Source: Candidatus Cloacimonadota bacterium (lineage in GTDB: Bacteria; Cloacimonadota; Cloacimonadia; Cloacimonadales; TCS61). From it: a stretch of DNA of 6,407 nucleotides. The position numbers and the translations under genes are program-made. Shown piece after piece: positions 1-4,179 of the stretch. Position 1 is the first letter of the stretch. Each line of letters begins with the position of its first letter. The stretch is from the NCBI GenBank assembly GCA_030626645.1, contig DAOUTP010000109.1:1-6407 (forward strand), written 5' to 3'. The notes under the pieces were generated by a model. The model did not search any database and was not told the origin of the DNA. It saw nothing but the letters and a program-made list of their open reading frames with translations.

Positions 1-374
1 AAACCCCGGTAATTTATGCTGTAAGAAAGCCCGGTTGCGCCATACCGGTAATCTGCTCCGGGATCACTGCCAACCACCCAGCATGTTACAAGGTTGATAC
101 TTTGCTGCATTTTAACTTTATCATAGAAGGCATAACCCAGATTAAGTTGGAAATCTTGTTGATCCTTATCCAAATACATCCCACTCAATCTAATTCCTGC
201 ACGGTTCCACCAGTAACCAATGCTGGGACGGAACAGCAGAGATTTGGTGATACCCACTTCCGGATATGAGAGCTTTTTCTGTTCCTCGGTCGCATAAGCA
301 TTTGTACAAAGCATCATTACAAACACACCTGCCAGTAACATGCTTCTAAACATTTTAGATCCGGTAACAGTCAT
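1..374 (-). CDS. Secreted/outer-membrane protein of unknown function, N-terminal part
   Basis: The gene runs off the left edge; 124 codons are visible with no stop. The ATG at 374 is preceded by AAGGAG (380-385) with a 5-base gap, a strong reason for this start; the ATG at 378 meets a stop after seven codons, and the internal Met8 has no good ribosome site. Residues 8-28 (MFRSMLLAGVFVMMLCTNAYA) form a signal peptide with a hydrophobic core and an AYA-like cleavage site, so the product is exported. The mature part has alternating short stretches rich in Tyr, Trp and Gly (SIGYWW, LNLGYAFYD, YRYGATGLSYSINY), which suggests antiparallel beta strands of an outer-membrane barrel. I do not recognise the family. 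It lies just beyond the displaced dnaJ 3' end and its terminator, and was probably the original downstream neighbour of dnaJ. Confidence 0.75.
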   Translation of the reverse strand, partial: MTVTGSKMFRSMLLAGVFVMMLCTNAYATEEQKKLSYPEVGITKSLLFRPSIGYWWNRAGIRLSGMYLDKDQQDFQLNLGYAFYDKVKMQQSINLVTCWVVGSDPGADYRYGATGLSYSINYRG

Positions 375-408
375 ACATGCTCCTTTTCAATGTCCAATAA
401 GTTTTGCT

Positions 409-440
409 ATCCTACTGAAATACGGTAAGATAAATGTCAA
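409..440 (-). promoter_or_regulatory. Candidate promoter for the envelope gene at 1-374
   Basis: A perfect TTGACA (435-440, minus strand) sits directly after the terminator at 450-480. The best -10 candidate is TAGGAT (409-414), but the 20-base spacer is long, so the -10 assignment is weak. The position between a terminator and a start codon fits an independent promoter. Confidence 0.4.
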
Positions 441-449
441 GTATAAATA

Positions 450-480
450 AAAAAGCCTGCTATGTTTCAGCAGGCTTTTT
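450..480 (-). terminator. Rho-independent terminator after the dnaJ remnant
   Basis: A perfect 12-bp stem (450-461 with 469-480: AAAAAGCCTGCT / AGCAGGCTTTTT) closes a 7-base loop. On the minus strand it is followed by T-rich sequence. It is a near copy of the terminator after the intact dnaJ (3963-3988), sharing the GCCTGC/GCAGGC core but with a different loop. It probably now ends transcription of the dinD-like/arsC unit. Confidence 0.85.
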
Positions 481-497
481 AAAACTATATTTATTGT

Positions 498-671
498 TTA
501 CACAAAGAATTTCTTTAATTTACTAAAGAAGCTTTTCTCCGGATTCAATTTCTTTTCAGAATCAAATTTAGCCAGTTTCTCAAAAAGTTCTTTCTCTTCT
601 ACATTCAACCTGGTTGGAGTTATTACATGTACTTTGATGAACAGATCACCATGATAAGAAGAATTCACGTG
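498..671 (-). pseudogene. dnaJ: Displaced 3' end of dnaJ (57 codons plus stop)
   Basis: The minus strand encodes HVNSSYHGDLF...KLKKFFV and a TAA stop, matching residues 329-385 of the intact DnaJ at 4006-5163 with only two changes (Lys349 to Arg and Ser352 to Val). By hand alignment about 15 of 171 bases differ, nearly all at third codon positions, and there are no frameshifts or stops within the match. Homology stops abruptly at 671: upstream, the frame reads a few unrelated codons and meets TAA at 690-692. There is no Met codon and no ribosome site, so it is not translated on its own. The adjoining terminator is duplicated too. The pattern fits the old 3' end of dnaJ displaced by insertion or recombination. 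A decayed tandem dnaJ copy or a metagenome assembly join is also possible. Confidence 0.9.
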
Positions 672-682
672 AGAACGATTGA

Positions 683-1081
683 TTATAAATTATATTTTAT
701 TTCATCTATCAAAACTATCACTTTATTTTCTATTGTATCTCTCACTTCCTTAAAATCGTGTTCATTCATGTTTTTGGGATCAGGTAGATCCCAATCGGTT
801 CTAACTTTTGCTTTCAGATAAGGGCATTCGTCACCACAGCCCATAGTAATTGCGTAGTCATATTCTATATCGGGAATTTGTGAAAGTGCTTTTGAGTTAT
901 GAGTGTTTAGATCGTAACCTATTTCCTGCATACTTTTTATAGCTTTTGTGTTCACCACACCAGAAGCATTCGAGCCGGCACTGTAAGCTTCTAATATTTC
1001 CATCCCATGCATTTTTGCAAATGCTTCTGCCATCTGGCTGCGGCATGAGTTTTCTATGCAGACGAATAATATTTTTTTCAT
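683..1081 (-). CDS. arsC: Arsenate reductase, low-molecular-weight phosphatase fold
   Basis: The 132-residue product belongs to the family of thiol-coupled ArsC enzymes and low-molecular-weight tyrosine phosphatases, cytoplasmic enzymes that reduce arsenate to arsenite. The P-loop CX5R is visible as Cys8-IENSC-Arg14-Ser15, preceded by the usual beta strand (ILFV). Cys13 lies inside the loop, as in the plasmid pI258-type enzyme. A second cysteine pair lies in MGCGDECP (Cys82, Cys86), and the general-acid Asp-Pro is at 101-102 (LPDPKN). These cysteines favour reductase over plain phosphatase. Length is normal. The ATG at 1081 has AAAGGA (1089-1094) 7 bases upstream, inside the end of the preceding gene, whose stop is only 3 bases away, so the two are probably co-transcribed and translationally coupled. 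No arsR, arsenite pump or other ars gene is visible nearby, which is unusual. Confidence 0.88.
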   Translation of the reverse strand: MKKILFVCIENSCRSQMAEAFAKMHGMEILEAYSAGSNASGVVNTKAIKSMQEIGYDLNTHNSKALSQIPDIEYDYAITMGCGDECPYLKAKVRTDWDLPDPKNMNEHDFKEVRDTIENKVIVLIDEIKYNL

Positions 1082-1084
1082 TGA

Positions 1085-1924
1085 TCATTCCTTTTTTTCT
1101 TCGATCAATATTTCATTTTCCGGTTTTTTCAAGTAATTATGTTTTGAAACTACTTTTTTTCCGCTTTCTTCTTCTAATTTTTTCCGTGCAATGCCAGCCA
1201 CATTTCCACCATCTTTAGCAGCTTTCTTTAGTCCGGTAAATCCTTCTGTATCACGATTGCGAGTGATTTCTGTAGTCGAAGCTTCTCCCAACATATTGAA
1301 GATCAATTCCAGATCATTCATATGATCCCGTAGATTTTCACGATTCAAACCTTTCATATCTTTATATTGAGATGGAGTTATACCAAAAGCAGCTTTAGAT
1401 ATTTCTGCTGTGAGAATGGAATAATCTTTCTGTTCTTTTGCTCCTCTGATCCTCCATTCATCTGTCAATTCTTCCCGAATTGCGATCCCGCGCATTCGTT
1501 TCTCTATCCAGCTATCAGGATAACCTTTTGCTTTATAAAGTGCTCGTGTTCGTTTAGTAGCTAATTCGGGATCTTCTATTTCCTGAACTCGCTCGTAACC
1601 TACTTTTGCCAACCAGCGTTTAAACGGTTCTGCTTTTGGTGATGGAATTGATTGAATAATACGAAAAATTCCTTCCGTATTGGCACAAAGCATTTTTTGT
1701 TTACCTCCTTGGGTAATAATCTCAAGGGTATGTACAATTTGTACCCATCCTTCTTTTAGTTCTGGATTTCGCTGTTTCATTTTTTGGATATATTGCTTTG
1801 GATCTTTAGAATCTGTAAGTACCCATACAATATCTTCAATTACAAACCACCACTCATTATTGTGAATAGTTTTTCTAACTTTTTTTCCCTTAAAAATGGC
1901 AATTTTTGTATTCTCAGAGCTCAT
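1085..1924 (-). CDS. DinD-like protein with Bro-N (antirepressor-type) domain
   Basis: The 279-residue product has an N-terminal Bro-N domain (about 6-115): a short beta start (KIAIFKGKKVRKT), WWFVIEDIVWVL, a GGKQKMLCANTEGIFRII strand/helix and the closing PKAEPFKRWLAKVGYERVQE helix. The C-terminal part (about 165-265) has GLNRENLRDHMNDLELIFNM and a FTGLKKAAKDGG...ARKKLEEESGKKVV stretch that resembles the C-terminal half of E. coli DinD, a damage-inducible protein reported to inhibit RecA activities. A lysine/glutamate-rich tail follows. It is soluble, with no signal peptide or membrane segment. I chose Met at 1924 because GGAGG (1930-1934) lies 5 bases upstream; a longer frame from 1936 would place its own ATG in front of that site. 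It is first in a two-gene unit with arsC. No clear LexA-type box was seen. The domain call is fairly secure; the cellular role is inferred. Confidence 0.8.
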   Translation of the reverse strand: MSSENTKIAIFKGKKVRKTIHNNEWWFVIEDIVWVLTDSKDPKQYIQKMKQRNPELKEGWVQIVHTLEIITQGGKQKMLCANTEGIFRIIQSIPSPKAEPFKRWLAKVGYERVQEIEDPELATKRTRALYKAKGYPDSWIEKRMRGIAIREELTDEWRIRGAKEQKDYSILTAEISKAAFGITPSQYKDMKGLNRENLRDHMNDLELIFNMLGEASTTEITRNRDTEGFTGLKKAAKDGGNVAGIARKKLEEESGKKVVSKHNYLKKPENEILIEEKKE

Positions 1925-1929
1925 AGAAT

Positions 1930-1934
1930 CCTCC
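1930..1934 (-). promoter_or_regulatory. Shine-Dalgarno site fixing the start of the DinD-like gene
   Basis: GGAGG on the minus strand ends 5 bases before the ATG at 1924. It overlaps the first codons of a longer reading (ATGGAGG, start at 1936), which argues against that upstream start. Confidence 0.75.
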
Positions 1935-1991
1935 ATATTGTAGAATTAATTCTTCCAGAATATTTTTTTTGTTCATAATAACTATGTGTTA

Positions 1992-2021
1992 ATAATTTGT
2001 TTATCATATTCTAACTGTCAA
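1992..2021 (-). promoter_or_regulatory. Candidate promoter for the dinD-like/arsC unit
   Basis: A perfect TTGACA (2016-2021) is followed after 18 bases by AATTAT (1992-1997), a 4-of-6 match to TATAAT, in an AT-rich stretch. It would leave an untranslated leader of roughly 60 bases before the start at 1924. The -35 is convincing, the -10 less so. Confidence 0.5.
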
Positions 2022-2073
2022 TTATAAAAGTAGATTGGACGTTTATAAAAGATTAAAGAATTAAGATATCAAG

Positions 2074-2098
2074 GGATTAGAGATTAGAAAATAGGAAT
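2074..2098. repeat. Direct repeat, left copy
   Basis: GATTAGAGATTAGAAAATAGGAAT here is closely matched at 2347-2374 (GAGATTAGGGATTAGAAAAAATAGGAAT), same orientation, about 270 bases apart, flanking the inverted-repeat element. Each copy is itself built from a tandem GATTAG-type unit. It may be a duplicated flank or a shared low-complexity motif. Confidence 0.55.
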
Positions 2099-2171
2099 GA
2101 TGGAAGAGGAGCAAGAAGGCTGTATAAGCGAAGAAGTGTAAAAAAGGGAAACCAAGAACGCTTGATTTATT

Positions 2172-2293
2172 CGTCACTCTGAGGAGTTTTTCTATTGTTA
2201 CTTTTAACGAAGAGTCTTAGAGAGTAAGATAAATTATTTGTCTTAGTCTATTCTTCCTATGGAGAACAGCGAGCAAGATTCGTCAGAATGACG
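2172..2293. repeat. Intergenic inverted-repeat element
   Basis: The ends are imperfect inverted repeats: CGTCACTCTGAGG (2172-2184) and, reading inward on the other strand, CGTCATTCTGACG (2293-2281), matching at 11 of 13 positions. In the centre, 2225-2245 is an almost complete palindrome (TAAGATAAAT-T-ATTTGTCTTA). The element has no coding frame. The CGTCATTCTGA end motif resembles dispersed intergenic repeats seen in many FCB-group genomes; that link is from memory, not from a search. Confidence 0.6.
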
Positions 2294-2346
2294 GGAAAAG
2301 AAAAACGATCAGAGGAAAACCGAGAGAAGAACAGAAGAATGAATTA

Positions 2347-2374
2347 GAGATTAGGGATTAGAAAAAATAGGAAT
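2347..2374. repeat. Direct repeat, right copy
   Basis: This is the partner of the repeat at 2074-2098, with two extra A residues and one G/A change, located downstream of the inverted-repeat element. Confidence 0.55.
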
Positions 2375-2448
2375 TAAAAAACAAAAGAGAAATTGAAAGA
2401 TAACTCTATCCTTCGATACTTGGCTAAAACCAAACTCTCGTCCTTCGT

Positions 2449-2649
2449 CCCGATTATCACTAAATGAACGTGCGTATGGATAAAAGATTTTTTTTCAACA
2501 AGACCAATCTGGTGATCTATGCAAGTGTGTGGAATGCTTATGCTCAGAAGAATATCACTGAATATTATTGGAATGTTGAGGATGAAACGGTAGATGAAGT
2601 TTATCAATGGACATTTTTACCGATCCTTGGTGTAGAGTACGAATTTTAA
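2449..2649 (+). pseudogene. C-terminal remnant of a TonB-dependent receptor-type barrel
   Basis: The plus strand reads PDYH, then TAA (2461-2463), then MNVRMDKRFFFNKTNLVIYA...VYQWTFLPILGVEYEF and a stop. The PDYHxxxVRxDKRF block, the following hydrophobic strand with an Asn-Ala-Tyr turn, and the final strand ending in phenylalanine are typical of the last strands of Bacteroidota-type TonB-dependent receptors or related outer-membrane barrels. The match continues in the same frame across the TAA, where the family usually has an Arg or Lys codon, so that stop looks like an inactivating base change. Upstream of about 2440 the similarity disappears and another stop lies at 2425. A barrel of this kind would normally be several hundred residues or more, so nearly all is missing. 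The in-frame ATG at 2464 has no ribosome site. A working 61-residue protein is unlikely. Confidence 0.7.
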
Positions 2650-2660
2650 TAACTATTTAA

Positions 2661-2690
2661 AAAGGGGAAAGCTGGGTTGCTTTCCCCTTT
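2661..2690. terminator. Bidirectional terminator between the two gene remnants
   Basis: A perfect 12-bp stem (2661-2672 with 2679-2690: AAAGGGGAAAGC / GCTTTCCCCTTT) has a 6-base loop. On the minus strand it is followed by a run of T, and on the plus strand it ends in TTT. It lies 11 bases after the receptor remnant's stop and downstream of the T9SS tail on the opposite strand, so it once served a convergent pair. It now probably ends cysteine synthase transcription. Confidence 0.85.
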
Positions 2691-2693
2691 GCT

Positions 2694-2712
2694 TGCAAAC
2701 AAGGTGTTTGCA
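2694..2712. other. Small hairpin next to the terminator
   Basis: TGCAAAC (2694-2700) and GTTTGCA (2706-2712) form a perfect 7-bp stem around a 5-base loop. It has no T-run, so it is more likely an accessory 3'-end or transcript-stabilising structure than a terminator. Confidence 0.5.
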
Positions 2713-2730
2713 TTACATAATTGCAAATTA

Positions 2731-2796
2731 CTATTTAACTAAAATCATTTTCTTTGTTGAAGAATAATTATTTGTATTCATTTTATAGAAATAGAT
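2731..2796 (-). pseudogene. Remnant of a T9SS-secreted protein: C-terminal sorting tail only
   Basis: On the minus strand, 2796 to 2731 reads IYFYKMNTNNYSS, then TKKMILVK and a TAG stop. This is the classic end of the type A C-terminal sorting domain that directs cargo through the type IX secretion system (consensus roughly G-I/V-Y-F/V-Y-K, then T-x-K-K-M-x-L-x-K). The canonical preceding Gly codon is absent: before the Ile codon the sequence becomes that of the cysteine synthase gene in another frame. Only 21 codons of a presumably large extracellular protein remain. No Met with a ribosome site would express it. The match is short but nearly ideal, so I am fairly confident despite its length. 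Confidence 0.75.
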
Positions 2797-3676
2797 TGGT
2801 CGTTAGATATTTTTCTCCTCTATCAGGGAAAATAACCACTACTCTTCCAAATTTAATTCTTTTAGCTATCTCTATGGCAGCATACATAGCCGCTCCACTA
2901 CTTGTTCCAACAAAAATCCCTTCCCTCTTAATAATCTGTCTTGCCATCTCAAATGCGTCCTCTGTCTCTACCATGATTGTTTCATCAATAATTGAAGGAT
3001 CATATATCGAAGGAACTATAGCTTCTTCCATATTTTTCAATCCTTGTATATAATGTCCTTTAACAGGATGAGCTTCAACTATTTTTATTTTTGGATTATT
3101 TTCCTTTAGTGCTTTCCCTACACCCATTATTGTTCCCGAAGTTCCGATGGATGAAACAAAATAGTCGATATTCCCATTTATCTGCTTCCATATCTCTTCA
3201 GCCGTTGTTTTGTAATGAGCAATTTTATTAAATTTATTTGAGAATTGATCAGGCATAAAATATTTTTCCGGATTTTTTTTAACAATTTCTCTCGCTTTAA
3301 TTATTGCACCATCAGTTCCCAGCTTCGCATCTGTTAATGTAACTTTTGCACCAAAGGATTTCATCATTTTTCTTCTCTCGATAGATACAGCTTTGCTCAT
3401 AACAATTTCAACATTATATCCTTTCACTACCCCGATCATTGCTAATCCAATACCTGTATTACCAGAAGTCGGTTCAATTATTGTTTTTTCTTTTGTTAAT
3501 AACCCTTCTGATTCTGCTTTCTCAATCATTTTTAAAGCCATTCTGTCTTTTATGCTTCCTGTAGGATTGCTTCCTTCAAATTTTGCATAAATAGATACAT
3601 TATCATTTGGACTTAGTCTGTTTATTTTAACAAGAGGAGTATTGCCGATAGTTTGCAATATGTTTTCATATATCAT
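2783..3676 (-). CDS. cysM: Cysteine synthase, CysM-like, PLP-dependent
   Basis: The 297-residue cytoplasmic enzyme is of the fold-type II PLP family and makes cysteine from an activated serine and a sulfur donor. Visible motifs are NPTGSIKDR with the PLP-binding Lys43, the substrate loop EPTSGNTGIG (68-77), the phosphate-binding GTSGT (178-182) and FVGTSSGAA (255-263), whose Ser meets the PLP ring. The region at 200-228 (EAHPVKGHYIQGLKNMEEAIVPS) lacks the GGxPGPH insertion usual in CysK and resembles CysM-type enzymes, so the donor could be O-acetylserine or O-phosphoserine. The start at 3676 has AAGGA (3686-3690) 9 bases upstream. The family usually ends near YLST-x-LF; here an extra Leu and the TAA come from sequence that also encodes the T9SS tail. 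It is a single gene with its own promoter, and more AT-rich than dnaK/dnaJ. CysK remains an alternative symbol. Confidence 0.88.
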   Translation of the reverse strand: MIYENILQTIGNTPLVKINRLSPNDNVSIYAKFEGSNPTGSIKDRMALKMIEKAESEGLLTKEKTIIEPTSGNTGIGLAMIGVVKGYNVEIVMSKAVSIERRKMMKSFGAKVTLTDAKLGTDGAIIKAREIVKKNPEKYFMPDQFSNKFNKIAHYKTTAEEIWKQINGNIDYFVSSIGTSGTIMGVGKALKENNPKIKIVEAHPVKGHYIQGLKNMEEAIVPSIYDPSIIDETIMVETEDAFEMARQIIKREGIFVGTSSGAAMYAAIEIAKRIKFGRVVVIFPDRGEKYLTTNLFL

Positions 3677-3713
3677 AAAAAATTATCCTTAATTTATTTT
3701 TTAAAACTGTGCA

Positions 3714-3742
3714 AATTTTGAAAACAGCATTATTCATGTCAA
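3714..3742 (-). promoter_or_regulatory. Candidate promoter for the cysteine synthase gene
   Basis: A perfect TTGACA (3737-3742) lies about 60 bases upstream of the start at 3676. After 17 bases comes AAAATT (3714-3719), only a poor match to TATAAT. The -35 and location are suggestive; the -10 is uncertain. Confidence 0.4.
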
Positions 3743-3804
3743 CCAAGGCTTATAAAAAAAACACAAACCGATTCAAAAGTTATTTTTTGCAATAATTTCT
3801 TTCA

Positions 3805-3957
3805 CTCCCTTCCCTTTAATTTAAGGAGAAGGTTTGGGATAAGGTTCCTCTCTCACCGGCTTCTTATGCTTGTCAGCCTTTGGCTGGTTACCTCGCCTGT
3901 GTCATCCTGAGTTTATCGAAGGATGAAGAAGCAGGAGAGGGACAGCAGGGTGAGGTT
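3805..3957. repeat. Intergenic block of nested inverted repeats
   Basis: This part of the 329-base gap between cysteine synthase and dnaJ holds no gene. It contains an outer imperfect pair (CCTCTCTCACCGGCTTCTT near 3847-3865 against AAGAAGCAGGAGAGGG near 3926-3941), CAGCC-TTT-GGCTG (3874-3886) and CATCCT...AGGATG (3903-3925). The last, CATCCTGAGTTTATCGAAGGATG, resembles a dispersed intergenic repeat common in FCB-group genomes (from memory). At the left, CCTTCCCTTTAA and TTTAAGGAGAAGG form a further imperfect hairpin. The whole could fold into one branched structure if transcribed. Confidence 0.6.
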
Positions 3958-3962
3958 AATAA

Positions 3963-3988
3963 AAAAGCCTGCAACTCAGCAGGCTTTT
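3963..3988 (-). terminator. Rho-independent terminator of dnaK-dnaJ
   Basis: AAAAGCCTGC (3963-3972) pairs perfectly with GCAGGCTTTT (3979-3988) around the loop AACTCA. On the minus strand it is followed by TTATTAA-type T-rich sequence, 17 bases after the dnaJ stop. It is the counterpart of the terminator at 450-480. Confidence 0.88.
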
Positions 3989-4179
3989 AAAATAATATAT
4001 ATCTTCTAAACAAAGAATTTCTTCAATTTACTAAAGAAGCTTTTCTCCGGATTCAATTTCTTTTCAGAATCGAATTTTGCCAGTTTTTCAAAAAGTTCTT
4101 TTTCTTCTGAATTCAATTTGGTTGGAGTTATCACGTGTACTTTGATGAACAGATCTCCATGATAGGATGAATTCACGTG
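3963..4179. repeat. Right copy of the dnaJ-3'-end direct repeat
   Basis: The terminator plus the last 57 codons of dnaJ here match 450-671 in the same orientation. The coding part is about 91% identical by hand alignment, the spacer between stop and terminator has diverged, and the stops differ (TAG here, TAA at left). The two copies bracket the accessory genes between 672 and 3962. Confidence 0.88.

Larger units (their letters stand above)
1937..2448. other. Long non-coding stretch with repeats, no gene seen
   Basis: About 510 bases hold no supportable gene. The promoter of the dinD-like unit occupies the first 90 bases. The rest is purine-rich on the plus strand, contains an inverted-repeat element (2172-2293), and has a pair of similar direct repeats on either side of it. 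The only longer frames are short and lack ribosome sites. The end near 2400-2445 contains ATCCTTCGATA, resembling part of the intergenic hairpin at 3903-3925. It looks like accumulated intergenic repeat debris. Confidence 0.6.

Noticed and set aside
627..821. Plus-strand 64-codon frame across the dnaJ remnant and arsC end
   Set aside because: It is antisense to two recognised features and has no ribosome site or recognisable protein features.
1925..1936. Longer start for the DinD-like protein (MEDS before the chosen Met)
   Set aside because: Its ATG overlaps the GGAGG that fits the start at 1924 and has no good site of its own.
1985..2035. SOS (LexA) box upstream of the DinD-like gene
   Set aside because: CTGT occurs at 2015-2018 but no matching ACAG at the required spacing, and no GAAC-N4-GTTC box was found.
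2374..2607. Minus-strand 77-codon frame opposite the receptor remnant
   Set aside because: It is a shadow of the plus-strand receptor tail, which has clear family features; no ribosome site supports it.
672..4005. Integrase, transposase, tRNA or CRISPR within the bracketed block
   Set aside because: No frame shows such a protein, no cloverleaf was recognised, and the repeats are not regularly spaced.
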